Source: DATGPD01 sp041398565
GTDB taxonomy: Bacteria; Planctomycetota; UBA1135; UBA2386
Length of the DNA stretch: 64,000 bases
Reading direction: 5' to 3'
NCBI GenBank assembly: GCA_041398565.1
Contig: JAWKUN010000002.1
Span: 682,001-746,000 of the forward strand
Made by a program: the position numbers and the translations under genes. The notes below the pieces were generated by a model that was not told the origin of the DNA, searched no databases, and saw only the letters and a list, made by a program, of their open reading frames with translations. This document shows positions 37,006 to 46,226 of this stretch, in pieces; the stretch's first letter is position 1, and each line of letters starts with the position of its first letter.

Positions 37006-40000
37006 TCAGTTCCGGCTCGCGGGTTGGGGTTCGGTGGACGGGGCCGCGGCGTCGAGCGGATCGTCGAGCAGGGAGAACATCTGCGTCAGGGTCTTGCCGT
37101 CGTGTTCGAAGCGCGCCGAGTAGGTGCCGGCGCGCGACGGCATGGCCAGACCGCCTGGCCCGCCTCCTGGTCCGCCGCGGCCGCGCCGGCCACGGCCGCC
37201 GGCACCGCGGGTCTGCGCGCCCCACTGCAACGCCTGCACGCCGGCGACCTTCTTGCCCGTCAGCGTGGTGAGGCGCTCGCCGGTGACGTCGTGGATCGTG
37301 ACGCGCGGTGCGTCCTCCGGCTCGTCTGCGAGCCACAGGTACACGGTGACCCCGTACGCAGGATTGGGCGCGTAGAAGTTGCGGTCGCCCTGCGTGCCGC
37401 GGCTGCGCATGTGCCAGACGATCTGGTTGCGCGGTGCGAACAGGTGCGCGCCACTGGCGGCGACCTTGGTGGTGAGCTGGCGCAGAGGCGACACGTCGAC
37501 GATCCAGAGGCCGCGGCCGTGGGTCGCGGCGACGAGTTCTTGCTCGCGCTCCTGGACCACCAGGTCGCGCACGGGCACCGTCGGTAGACCCTCGCCGAGC
37601 GCGAACCATTGCTTGCCGCGGTCGAGCGACGCCCAGCAGCCGAACTCGGTGCCGAGGAACAGCAGGTCCTGGTTGACCCGGTCCTCGAACGCGACGTGCG
37701 TCGGCTCCATCGGCAGGTTGGCGGTGAGGGAGCGCCAGGAGTCGCCACGGTCGTCCGATACGAACACGTGCGGAGCCAGGTCGTCGGAGCGGTGGCCGTC
37801 GAAGGTGACGTAGACCCGGTCGGTTTGGTGTGCCGAGGGATGGATGCTGCTCACGAAGCGCGGGCCCGGCAGGTCCCACAGGCGGTCGTGCAGCGCCTTC
37901 CAGGTGTGGCCGTGGTCGTCGCTGCGCCAGAGCGCGCCGTCGTCGGTGCCGACGTAGAGCAACCCGGCCTGCCGCGGCGACTCCGCGAAAGCACTGGCCA
38001 CGCCGCGCTCGGTGCGTCCCAGACGCTGGTCTCCGAGGACCTCGGCGTTGCGACCCTGGTCGAGCGAGCGCAGCGGGTAGTTGCCAGCCCAGTACAGGAT
38101 CTTGCTGTTGTGCGGCGACAGGAAGAACGGCGTGTCCCAGGCGAAGTTGAGGCGCTTGCCGCGCACGCGCGGCCGGTTGACGCCGAGGGTGCGGTTGGAG
38201 GAGCGGTCGTACTTCACCAGGCCGCCGTTCTGGCTGGTGACGACGATCAGGTTCGGGTCGTCCTGGTCGACCGCGGCGCCGAAGCCGTCGCCTTGACCGA
38301 TCTTGACCCAGTCGTCCCAGCCGATGCCTTCGCGCCAGCGCGTGCGCGACGGCCCGCCCCACGAGCCGTTGTCCTGCAACCCGCCGTACACGTTGTAGGG
38401 CTGCTCGTTGTCACAGTCGACGTGGTAGAACTGGCCGATCGGCAGGTTGGGCAGCATCTCCCACGTGCGGCCGCGGTCGCGGCTGACGTTGACGCCACCG
38501 TCGCAGGTGGCGACCACGTGCAGGCTGTCGGCGGGATCGACCCACACGGTGTGGAAGTCGACGTGGATGGAGTTGTGGTTGATGTTGGCGAAGCTGCTAC
38601 CGCCGTTGCTGCTGGCCAGGAGGTTGACGCCGGCGCAGTAGACGCGCCTGTCGTCGTTGGGGTCGACGTAGATCCAGCTGTAGTAGAAGGGGCGGTCGGT
38701 GTAGCTGTTGACGCGCTTCCACGTGACCCCGGCGTCGTCGGAACGGAATACGCCGCCGCACTCGAAGCCGTCTTCGCCCTGTTCGTCCTGCACGTTGGCG
38801 CGCTGGCCGACGCCGAGTTGGCCACTGAACGGCCCGCCGGCGCCACCGCCGCCGGGGCCACCGCCGCCAGGGCCGCCCTGCGGCCGGTCGCCGAGCGTGA
38901 CGTCCATGGTCAGCTCATCGCCGCCGCGCTTGAGGCGCACGGTGACGTTGGCGCCCACCTCGAGGCCCTTCATGCCCGCACTCAGATCGCGCGGGGCCTT
39001 GAGGGCGGTCTCGCCGAACTCCAGCAGCACGTCGTCTTCCTGCACGCCGCCCTGTGCGGCGGGTCCGTCCGGGCTCAGCGCGGTCACCAGCAGTCCGCCA
39101 CCCTCGGCGGCTTCGGTCTGCACGCCGAAGAACGCACCGCCGTTGCGGCCGGTGTTCTTCTGCTTGCCGTTGGCCCAGCCGCTGCGCTCGGTCTCGACGA
39201 TCATGTAGACGATGTCGGGATTGCCCGCATACACGCTGAGCCCCGAGCGTCCCCACTTGCACGTGGGCAGGCCTGCGGTGATCCGCTCCCAGGTGTCGCC
39301 GCCGTCCTGGCTGCGGTAGAGCCCGGCCTTGTCGCCGAACCGGACCTCGGGGTCGTTGTCGTCGAAGGCGTTGCGCCGGCGCTCGTAGGCGCACGCCCAC
39401 ACGATCTTCGGGTCCTTGGGATGGATGCGCACGTCGATGGCGCCGGTGTTCTCGTCGAGGGACAGGACCGGCACCCAGGTGTCGCCGCCGTCCTTGGTGC
39501 GGAACACGCCGCGCTGGCGGTTGGGCGCCCACAGCTTGCCCAGCGCTGCGACGAACACGATGTCGGGGTTCTCGGGGTGGATGGCGATGTGGCCGATGTG
39601 CGCCGTGTCGGCGAGCCCCATGTGCTTCCAGGTGTGGCCACCGTCGGTCGACTTGTAGGCGCCGTCGCCCCACGACACCGAGTTGCGCGCGTTGTCCTCG
39701 CCCGTGCCGACCCAAACCACGTCCGGATTGGCGGTGGCGACCGCCACGTCGCCGACCGAGTGCGCCGCTTCGTGCTCGAAGATCGGGGTCCAGGTCGTGC
39801 CGCGGTTGCTGCTCTTCCAGACCCCCGAGCCCGCGGAGCCGATGAACCACGTGTGGCCGGCCGCTTCGAAGTCGGTGACCCGCCCCGACATGTTGACCGG
39901 CCCGACGTGCCGCCAGGCAAGCCGGCTGGTCTGGTCGGCGCGGAAGGTCTCGGCCGCGGTCGCCTTCGCGTCGGGCGCTTCGGCTGCCGAGTCCGCGGCC

Positions 40001-40098
40001 TCTGCCGGGCGCCCTGCTGGAGGCGCTGCCGGGGGGTCCTGCGGGAGGTGAGTCAGGAAGGGAGAAAGAGACGTCAGCAGCCAGGCCGAGGGGTGCAT
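37006..40098 (-). CDS. Large secreted BNR/Asp-box repeat protein with inserted PDZ domain
   Basis: 1030 residues from ATG 40098 (MHPSAWLLTSLSPFLTHLPQ signal, then an Ala/Pro-rich linker). BNR units recur: VWKSSNRGTTWTPI, AYKSTDGGHTWKHMG, VFRTKDGGDTWVPV, LYRSQDGGDTWERI. A PDZ domain is inserted at about 335-425 (GGGLLVTALSPDGPAAQGGV, EDDVLLEFGETAL), followed by a Gly/Pro-rich linker, and then the propeller resumes. The C-terminal segment has a Gly/Arg stretch (RGAGGRGRRGRGG) and ends with a domain matching the downstream paralogue. The family is common in Planctomycetes and Acidobacteria; substrates are unknown. The two genes are surely cotranscribed. Confidence 0.85.
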   Translation of the reverse strand: MHPSAWLLTSLSPFLTHLPQDPPAAPPAGRPAEAADSAAEAPDAKATAAETFRADQTSRLAWRHVGPVNMSGRVTDFEAAGHTWFIGSAGSGVWKSSNRGTTWTPIFEHEAAHSVGDVAVATANPDVVWVGTGEDNARNSVSWGDGAYKSTDGGHTWKHMGLADTAHIGHIAIHPENPDIVFVAALGKLWAPNRQRGVFRTKDGGDTWVPVLSLDENTGAIDVRIHPKDPKIVWACAYERRRNAFDDNDPEVRFGDKAGLYRSQDGGDTWERITAGLPTCKWGRSGLSVYAGNPDIVYMIVETERSGWANGKQKNTGRNGGAFFGVQTEAAEGGGLLVTALSPDGPAAQGGVQEDDVLLEFGETALKAPRDLSAGMKGLEVGANVTVRLKRGGDELTMDVTLGDRPQGGPGGGGPGGGGAGGPFSGQLGVGQRANVQDEQGEDGFECGGVFRSDDAGVTWKRVNSYTDRPFYYSWIYVDPNDDRRVYCAGVNLLASSNGGSSFANINHNSIHVDFHTVWVDPADSLHVVATCDGGVNVSRDRGRTWEMLPNLPIGQFYHVDCDNEQPYNVYGGLQDNGSWGGPSRTRWREGIGWDDWVKIGQGDGFGAAVDQDDPNLIVVTSQNGGLVKYDRSSNRTLGVNRPRVRGKRLNFAWDTPFFLSPHNSKILYWAGNYPLRSLDQGRNAEVLGDQRLGRTERGVASAFAESPRQAGLLYVGTDDGALWRSDDHGHTWKALHDRLWDLPGPRFVSSIHPSAHQTDRVYVTFDGHRSDDLAPHVFVSDDRGDSWRSLTANLPMEPTHVAFEDRVNQDLLFLGTEFGCWASLDRGKQWFALGEGLPTVPVRDLVVQEREQELVAATHGRGLWIVDVSPLRQLTTKVAASGAHLFAPRNQIVWHMRSRGTQGDRNFYAPNPAYGVTVYLWLADEPEDAPRVTIHDVTGERLTTLTGKKVAGVQALQWGAQTRGAGGRGRRGRGGPGGGPGGLAMPSRAGTYSARFEHDGKTLTQMFSLLDDPLDAAAPSTEPQPASRN

Positions 40099-40494
40099 AG
40101 GGCTGAGCGAGAGACCGGGAGAAGGTCGACGAGCGACCGGGAGCATACGTTGGCCGCGGGCAAGGTGCTGGCGGCTGCGGACGAGAGGAACACGACCGGG
40201 CCCGGTCGCGCCCCGAGGGCGCGGCGGTAACGGGAGCCCGCGCCGACTGGCCAGGCCCGCTTCTGGCTGGGGTACGGCGGAGGTCGTTCGGTCCCCACTG
40301 ACTGGGCTGGGCTGACTGGGCTGGGTTGGGCTGGCCCGGCATGGCCGGGCTGGGCCGGGGGCTACGACCGCGGACGGGGCAGATGGGGGCAACGGTGCGG
40401 CGCGGCCGGATCATTCGTCGTGGGGACCGGAACGCGAACCGGGTCTCCGTCGGCGAACTTGGGTCTCGCGCGCAATACCATCCCGGTGCCCGCC
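40099..40494. other. 396-bp divergent intergenic region with simple repeat
   Basis: This separates the minus-strand BNR pair from the plus-strand ATP-grasp gene. Bases about 40297-40366 are an imperfect ctggg/ctgactggg-type repeat that also contains ggcccggcatggccgggc, a near-palindrome. No gene is recognised. Promoters for both directions should be here, but none can be pointed to. Confidence 0.5.
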
Positions 40495-41718
40495 ATGCCC
40501 GACGTCGTCTTCGCCGTGCCGTTTGCCATGGAGAACTCCATGCGCTTCCTCAAGGCGGTCCTCGACCTGCCCGGGGTGCGGGCCGGCGTCATCTCGCAGG
40601 AGCCGGTGACGAAGATTCCGGCCGAGCTGCGTCAGCGCCTCGCCGGCTTCGCGCGCATGCGCGACGCCATGGACACCGAGCAGGTAGTGGACGCCATCCG
40701 TGAGGTCGCGCGCGCGGTCGGCGGCAACGTCGACCGCGTCGTCGGCATCCTCGAGCAGGCGCAGGTGCCGCTGGCCGAAGCCCGCGAGCGCCTCGGCCTG
40801 CCGGGTCTCTCGGCCGCGGCGGCCCGCAACTTCCGCGAGAAGGCGCTGATGAAGGACGTGCTGCGCCAGCACGGCCTGCCGTGTGCCCGCCACTGCCTGG
40901 CGACCAGCGCGGCCGCCGCCCTCGACTTCGCGCGCGCCCTGGACGGCCCGATCGTCGTCAAGCCGCCGGCCGGGGCCGGCGCCAAGAACACCTTCCGCGT
41001 CGACCGTGCGCCCGACCTCGAGGCCTACCTGCGCAGTGCGCCGCCGAGCCCCGCGTCGCCGGTCCTGCTCGAGGAGTTCGTGCGCGGCCGCGAGTTCTCG
41101 TTCGACTCGGTGACCTTGGGTGGCCGTCACGTCTTCCACTCGGTGTCCTGTTACTTCCCGACGCCGCTGGAGGTGCTGCAACAGCCGTGGATCCAGTGGC
41201 GCGTCGTCCTGCCGCGCGCCATCGATGGGCCGCAGTTCGCCGCGATCCGCCAGGCGGGGCCGCGCGCGCTGTCCGCGCTCGGCGTCGGCTGCGGCGTCAC
41301 TCACATGGAGTGGTTCCTACGCTCGGATGGTTCGATCGCCATCTCGGAAGTGGCGGCGCGACCGCCCGGAGCGCAGTTCATGACGCTCATGAGCTACGCG
41401 CACGGCATCGACTTCTACCGCGCCTGGGCGGAGTTGATGGTCCACGACCGCTTCGCCCCGCCGCCCCGCCTCTACGCCACTGGCGCCGCCTACCTGCGCG
41501 GGCAGGGCAAGGGCAAGGTGCTGCGCGTGCACGGCGTCGAGCAGATGCGGCGCGAGCTGGGCCCGCTCTTGGTCGAGGTGAGGCTGCCCGAGGTCGGTCA
41601 GAGCCCGTCGGGGAGCTACGAGGGTGACGGCCATGTCATCCTGCGCCACGCCGACACCCGCGTGGTGGAGGAAGGTTTGCAGCGCGTGGTGTCGACGGTA
41701 CGGGTCGAGCTGGGCTGA
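40495..41718 (+). CDS. ATP-grasp protein, paralogue A
   Basis: 407 residues. An N-terminal Rossmann-like pre-grasp domain (MPDVVFAVPFAMENSMRFLK) precedes the ATP-grasp fold at about 115-310. The nucleotide-binding Lys is in GPIVVKPPAGAGAKNTFRVD (about K156); the hinge acidic residues are in VLLEEFVRGREFSFD; and the metal site is near Glu285 in ISEVAARPPGAQ, preceded by THMEWFLRSDG. ATP-grasp enzymes join a carboxylate to an amine or thiol through acyl phosphate. The gene at 52583-53806 encodes a protein of identical length with the same THMEWF block. The substrate is unknown. Its TGA merges directly into the 78-bp tandem repeat array. Confidence 0.88.
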   Translation: MPDVVFAVPFAMENSMRFLKAVLDLPGVRAGVISQEPVTKIPAELRQRLAGFARMRDAMDTEQVVDAIREVARAVGGNVDRVVGILEQAQVPLAEARERLGLPGLSAAAARNFREKALMKDVLRQHGLPCARHCLATSAAAALDFARALDGPIVVKPPAGAGAKNTFRVDRAPDLEAYLRSAPPSPASPVLLEEFVRGREFSFDSVTLGGRHVFHSVSCYFPTPLEVLQQPWIQWRVVLPRAIDGPQFAAIRQAGPRALSALGVGCGVTHMEWFLRSDGSIAISEVAARPPGAQFMTLMSYAHGIDFYRAWAELMVHDRFAPPPRLYATGAAYLRGQGKGKVLRVHGVEQMRRELGPLLVEVRLPEVGQSPSGSYEGDGHVILRHADTRVVEEGLQRVVSTVRVELG

Positions 41719-42105
41719 GCCGTGAGGCTCGCGATCGCGAAGGCGATCGCCAGCAATGCGCTCGGAGCCCGTACGCTCGGTTCTCACGGGCTATGAGCCG
41801 TGAGGCTCGCGATCGCGAAGGCGATCGCAGCAACACGCTCGGAGCCCGTACGCTCGGTTCTCACGGGCCATGAGCCGTGAGGCTCGCGATCGCGACGGCG
41901 ATCGCCAGCAGTGCGCTCGGAGCCCGTACGCTCGGTTCTCACGGGCTATGAGCCGTGAGGCTCGCGATCGCGACCGCGATCGCCAGCAGTGCGCTCGGAG
42001 CCCGTACAATCGGTTCTCACGGGCTATGAGCCGTGAGGCTCGCGATCGCGACGGCGATCGCCAGCAGTGCGCTCGGAGCCCGTACAATCGGTTCTCACGG
42101 GCTCC
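41717..42105 (+). repeat. Five-unit tandem array, 77-78 bp per unit
   Basis: Units are 41717-41794, 41795-41871 (77 bp), 41872-41949, 41950-42027 and 42028-42105. Each begins gagccgtgaggctc, carries an inner hairpin of two gcgatcgc octamers separated by 4 bases, then ccagca, agcccgtac and cggttctcacgggct. Outer ends gccgtgag and ctcacgggc are nearly complementary, and agcccgt pairs with acgggct within each unit. Units 1-3 read tacgct where units 4-5 read tacaat. The first unit starts inside the TGA of the ATP-grasp gene. The unit length is a multiple of three, so long spurious frames run through it. Confidence 0.97.
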
Positions 42106-42179
42106 GAGCCGAGCCCCCCGACCGCGCGGATCCGCGAACGTCGCTTGCCAGTCCTCGCGTCGTCGTCTCTGCTGCCGGG

Positions 42180-43562
42180 ATGGAGGCGTTTCGCGTCCAC
42201 CAGGCGGCGGTCGTGACGGTGATCGTCGTCGCGACCGCGTGGGGATGTGGACCTGGCCGCACGGCGGTGCTCGATCGGCCGCGCGCTGCCCTCGCTGCCA
42301 TGTTGATCGCCGACCTCGTTTACATGCTGTGGGCGACGGTGCCGTTCATCCCCATGGGCATCGACGAGAGCTACTTCGCGATCAACGCGCAGCGCTACCG
42401 CGGCCACGACCTCTACAACTGCTGGATCCGCACGCCGCTGCCGGGGTTGATGGGGGCGCTGACGGACTTCCATCCGCCGCTGGTGGGCCTGGTGGCCAAG
42501 GAGCTGGCAGCCGTGGCGGTGTTCGCCATCGCCCGCCCCGGCCTCGGGCTCGGCGGTGCGCTGTGGGCCGCGTGGCTGACGGTGACTTCCAGCCGGTTGG
42601 CGCGCTACGGCGCCTACTACCTCAACGAGACCTACGCCGCCGCTTCGGTAGCGGGACTGGTGTGGGCGGCGGCCGCCGGTCGCAGCGTGTGGGCGGCACT
42701 GTGCGCCGGCCTCGGCTTCGCCAGCCGCTGGCAGCTCCTGGTGCTCGCGCCACTGGCCGCGTGGAGCGGCTGGCAACGTGGGCGCCTGCGCGCGGCGTGC
42801 CTGGCGGTGGTCGTCTTCGCGCTGCCGGCTCTCGTGACGATCCCCCTCACCGAGGTCGACCCTCTGCGCGCCCTGGAGCAGAACCGCGGGCACGCGGTGG
42901 GGTTCGTCGAGCGCTTGGTCGGCTACCTGCAGCCCAAGGTCGGTTTCGGCCTCGGTGTGGTCAGCCTGGCCTTGGCGCTCGTCGGGGTGCTCGAGGCGTG
43001 GCGGCGCCGGCAGCCGGGCTTGCGCTGGAGCGCCGCTGCCTTCGGCGTGTGCACGGCCAGCGTGCTCGCCGTGGGCATGGTCATGCCCAACTACATGACG
43101 GCGGCGGTTCCGGCCGGCTGCGTCCTGGTCGCGGCGGGCTGCCTGCGCTTGGCGGGCATGGGGCGATGGGGGGCCCGACGCCCCTTGGTCGTCGCGGCGG
43201 CGGTGGCCGTGGTCGTCCTGCACGCCCTGCCCATCGATCCGCCCAAGGCGCGCAGCGAACGTCGCGCGCGTCCCCAGGCGGCGATCCTCGCCGACCGCGC
43301 GGCGTTCCTGACGGCGCTCGGCGACGCGCCGCTGTACAGCGAGCTCGAGTTCTTGGCCGTGTGCGCGGTCCTGGCGCGGCCGGTGCACGCGGTCTTGGGA
43401 CCCGGCACCGACCAACCCGAGGGTGTGAGCATGGACTGGGAAGGGCGATGGGCGTTCTGCACCCGCGATCAGCTGCAGCCCGGTTCGACGGTCTTGACGC
43501 GTGAGCCGGGCGCGCACGAGGTGTTGTGGCGTGCGGGCACCCTGGCCTTGGTGCGGTGGTGA
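42180..43562 (+). CDS. GT-C/GT39-like polytopic membrane glycosyltransferase candidate
   Basis: About 460 residues with ten or more hydrophobic segments. After the second comes an acidic loop IPMGIDESYFAINAQRYRG, resembling the catalytic DE-containing first extracytoplasmic loop of PMT/ArnT-type GT-C enzymes, and PLVGLVAKELAAVAVFAIA resembles their third helix. The C-terminal ~110 residues are soluble (LADRAAFLTALGDAPLYSEL). This class uses lipid-linked sugars on the outer face of the membrane; the acceptor is unknown. ATG 42180 is chosen; a longer frame from 42033 would translate part of the last repeat unit and is rejected. Confidence 0.7.
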   Translation: MEAFRVHQAAVVTVIVVATAWGCGPGRTAVLDRPRAALAAMLIADLVYMLWATVPFIPMGIDESYFAINAQRYRGHDLYNCWIRTPLPGLMGALTDFHPPLVGLVAKELAAVAVFAIARPGLGLGGALWAAWLTVTSSRLARYGAYYLNETYAAASVAGLVWAAAAGRSVWAALCAGLGFASRWQLLVLAPLAAWSGWQRGRLRAACLAVVVFALPALVTIPLTEVDPLRALEQNRGHAVGFVERLVGYLQPKVGFGLGVVSLALALVGVLEAWRRRQPGLRWSAAAFGVCTASVLAVGMVMPNYMTAAVPAGCVLVAAGCLRLAGMGRWGARRPLVVAAAVAVVVLHALPIDPPKARSERRARPQAAILADRAAFLTALGDAPLYSELEFLAVCAVLARPVHAVLGPGTDQPEGVSMDWEGRWAFCTRDQLQPGSTVLTREPGAHEVLWRAGTLALVRW

Positions 43563-43591
43563 TCGCGTTCCGGGCCACCCCCCCGAACCGT

Positions 43592-43619
43592 CCGTCGACC
43601 CGTCGACCCGTCGACCCGG
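43592..43619. repeat. Short 9-bp tandem repeat
   Basis: cgtcgaccc is repeated three times in a row within the intergenic region before the secreted protein gene. Confidence 0.8.
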
Positions 43620-43759
43620 CGATCCGTGCGTCGGGATGGCGGTGCGTCGGGATCGTGCGCCTCGGACATGTTGCCGGCCGCGAAAGGCGCGCCCGACCGT
43701 GTGGCTACCATCTGTCTGCCGCTCTCGCCCGATCCGCAGCCACGAAAGCCAACCCCAAC

Positions 43760-44266
43760 GTGCTTCTCCACCTTCGCCTCCTCGCGACCGGCGCCCTCCT
43801 GGCCGGCGCTACCGTCGGGCACGCCGCAGGGCAGTCCGCCTCCTACACCTTCTTCGGTTCCGCGTGCAGCGGCGGCGGGCCGCCCTTCTCGGTGGTCGGG
43901 ACGCCGCGCCTCGGCGGCTCGTTCACGCTGGTGACGCAGACGAGCGTGCGCCGCACGCGGTACGAGACCAACGACGATGTGTTCATCCTCACCGGTGCGT
44001 CGACGCCCGGCCTCGACCTGCGCGGCCTCAATCTACCCGGGATCAGCGCCTGCGGCTTCCTGCTGGCTTCGACCGAGCTGATCCTGGTGGCGCCGGCGAC
44101 GACGCTCGACCCGCAGCCGTACTCGATCGTGTTCCCGATCCCCAACGTGGCCAGCCTGCTCGGCGGGACGTTCCACCAGCAGGTGCTCCTGCTGTCGCGC
44201 GCCATCAGCTTCCCGCCGCACTCGCTGCTGGCGAGCCGCGGTGGCCGCGGGGTGATCGGGCGCTGA
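43760..44266 (+). CDS. Small secreted protein, unknown function
   Basis: 168 residues from GTG 43760. The signal MLLHLRLLATGALLAGATVG ends near AAGQSA. The mature part begins SYTFFGSACSGGG and includes PRLGGSFTLVTQTSV, FILTGASTPGLDLRG and ISACGFLLASTELILV. Short beta-rich domains with an FGxxC motif are common as repeated C-terminal modules in some planctomycete lineages; here one stands alone. The function is unknown. A longer frame from 43526 places the signal internally and is rejected. Confidence 0.65.
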   Translation: MLLHLRLLATGALLAGATVGHAAGQSASYTFFGSACSGGGPPFSVVGTPRLGGSFTLVTQTSVRRTRYETNDDVFILTGASTPGLDLRGLNLPGISACGFLLASTELILVAPATTLDPQPYSIVFPIPNVASLLGGTFHQQVLLLSRAISFPPHSLLASRGGRGVIGR

Positions 44267-44365
44267 GCGTCGGCCTACTTTCGCAGTGCGCCGCGTCGGA
44301 GCGAAGGCGCCGCTCGCCCTGACGCCCAGCGCGGCTCCGGCGGGGTCGGCGACGACAGCCTGCGC

Positions 44366-46213
44366 GTGCAAGGCGCCACCGAGATACCATGGCGAGCCTT
44401 GTTCGCCTCGTCTCGCCACGCTTGCCGGATGGTCGTGATCTTGTCGGCGCCGGTGTGCGCCCAGGAGCTGCCACCGCTGGTCGCGACCTACTGTGGCGGC
44501 TGCCACACCGGCACCGAGCCGGAGGGCGAATTCGACGTCGACGCCCTCTTCGCCGGCGGGCTCGGCCCGGACACCGACGCGCGCGCCAGCGAAGCGGTGC
44601 AGCGCCTGCGGGCGCGCATCATGCCGCCGGCCGACGAGCCGCAGCCGACCGGCGGCGAGCGCGTCGCTCTGGCGGCGGCCTTCGCGGCGCTGCAGCCGAG
44701 CGACCCGGAGGCGCGCGTCGCCACCGTCCGGCGGCTGTCGCGGGTCGAGTACGAGCGCACGGTGCGGGCGCTCTTCGGCATCGCCTGGGACGGCGCCGCT
44801 CTGTTGCCGAGTGACCCGAGTGCGTCGGGTTTCGACAACCAGGGCGACGTGCTGAACGTGTCGCCCCTGCACTTCGAGAAGTACCTCGACGCGGCCGACG
44901 CGATCGCCCGCGCCGTGGTCGCCGACGCCGCGGCCAGGGCGCGGGCCTTCGGTTCCGGCGAGGACCCGCGCGCCGCGCTCGCACGTCTGCTCGAGCAGGC
45001 CTTCCGCCGGCCGCCCTCGGCGGAAGAACTCGCCGAGCGCCTGCAGCTGGTGGCCGACCTCGAGCAACGCGGCGTCGCCGCGGACGACGCCCGCGCCGCC
45101 GCACTGCGCTCGATCCTGGCGTCGCCCGCGTTCCTGTTCCGCAGCGAGAACGGCTCGCCGGACGCGCCGTGGCGGCTGGATCCGTACGAGCTGGCGGTGC
45201 GGCTGTCGTACTTCCTGACGTCGGCGCCGCCCGACGAGGCGTTGCTCGCCCGCGCGCGTGCCGGCGACCTCTCCGAGTCCGCGGTCCTCACGGCGCAGGC
45301 GCGCCGCCTGCTCGCCGCCGATGGTGGCCGTGCGCTGGCCGACGGCTTCGCCGCGCAGTGGCTGCGCTTCCGCGAGGTGCTCACCGCACCGGCCGACTTC
45401 CGTCGCTACCCGCAGATCTGGAACCATCGCCTGCGACCGAGCCTGTACGAGGAGGCGGCACTGTTCTTCGCCGAGGTGGTGCGCGAGGGTGCGAGCATCC
45501 TGACCCTGCTCGATGCCGACTTCACCTACGCCAACGCCACCCTCGCCAAGCTCTACGAACTGCCGTCGGTCGAAGGCGACACGCTGCGCCGCGTGGCCCT
45601 GCCCGACCGGCGCCGCGGCGGCGTGCTCGGCATGGGGGCGACGCTGATGGTGTCGTCGTACCCGTTGCGCACGAGCCCGGTGCGCCGCGGCAAGTGGATC
45701 CTCGACGCGTTGCTGGACGCGCCGCCGCCACCGCCGCCGCCGGGCGCGGGGACCCTGCCGGCCGACGACAAGCAAGACGATGGTCTCACCGTGCGCGCGC
45801 GCATGGAGCGGCACCGCCGCGACAAGGCGTGCGCCTCCTGCCACGTCCAGATGGATCCGCTCGGCTTCGCGCTGGAGAACTACGACGTGCTGGGCCGGTG
45901 GCGCACCGAAGTGCACGGCACGCCCGTCGACGCGCGCGCTACCTTGCCCGACGGCACCGCGCTCGACGGGCCGGTCGCGCTCAAGGACGCGCTGCTCGCG
46001 CGCAAGGCCGACTTCGCCCGCGCTTTCGCCGGCAAGCTCTTGGTCTACGCGATCGGCCGACCGCTGGTGCCGGCCGACGAGGTCGAGGTGGCGGCGATCG
46101 TGCAGGCGACGATCGCCGGCGGCTACCGCTTCGACGCGTTGCTCGAGGCGCTGGTCACGTCGCGCCTGTTCACTTGGCGCGACCCGGCGGGGCCGAGGCG
46201 CATCATCCGATGA
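44366..46213 (+). CDS. DUF1592/DUF1588/DUF1585-type protein with CxxCH motif
   Basis: About 615 residues. A cytochrome-like YCGGCHTGTEPEGEFD motif near the N-terminus (one CxxCH) is followed by the domain series seen in Planctomycetes and Acidobacteria: DUF1587-like (VRRLSRVEYERTVRALFG), DUF1592 (PYELAVRLSYFLTSAPPDEA), DUF1588 (TYANATLAKLYELP, RRGGVLGMGATLMVSSYPLR, KACASCHVQMDPLGFALENY) and DUF1585 (the C-terminal ALVTSRLFTWRDP). Probably exported; the role is unknown. The start is uncertain: GTG 44366 gives the longest form, and ATG 44429 gives a very short signal. A DUF1552 gene follows after 13 bp, the usual partner. Confidence 0.87.
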   Translation: MQGATEIPWRALFASSRHACRMVVILSAPVCAQELPPLVATYCGGCHTGTEPEGEFDVDALFAGGLGPDTDARASEAVQRLRARIMPPADEPQPTGGERVALAAAFAALQPSDPEARVATVRRLSRVEYERTVRALFGIAWDGAALLPSDPSASGFDNQGDVLNVSPLHFEKYLDAADAIARAVVADAAARARAFGSGEDPRAALARLLEQAFRRPPSAEELAERLQLVADLEQRGVAADDARAAALRSILASPAFLFRSENGSPDAPWRLDPYELAVRLSYFLTSAPPDEALLARARAGDLSESAVLTAQARRLLAADGGRALADGFAAQWLRFREVLTAPADFRRYPQIWNHRLRPSLYEEAALFFAEVVREGASILTLLDADFTYANATLAKLYELPSVEGDTLRRVALPDRRRGGVLGMGATLMVSSYPLRTSPVRRGKWILDALLDAPPPPPPPGAGTLPADDKQDDGLTVRARMERHRRDKACASCHVQMDPLGFALENYDVLGRWRTEVHGTPVDARATLPDGTALDGPVALKDALLARKADFARAFAGKLLVYAIGRPLVPADEVEVAAIVQATIAGGYRFDALLEALVTSRLFTWRDPAGPRRIIR

Positions 46214-46226
46214 GAAGAGGTCACCG

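Noticed and set aside
41736..42065. gcgatcgc octamers as cyanobacterial HIP1 sites
   Set aside because: They occur as stem arms of one repeat family and change together with their partner arm, so they are better explained as a hairpin than as a genome-wide motif; cyanobacterial origin is not supported.
41870..42105. Repeated 26-residue peptide frames through the tandem array on both strands
   Set aside because: They arise only because the unit is 78 bp, a multiple of three; the second unit of 77 bp breaks the phase, and no start or domain supports translation.
41717..42105. CRISPR array
   Set aside because: Whole units are repeated with no unique spacers, and no cas genes are present.
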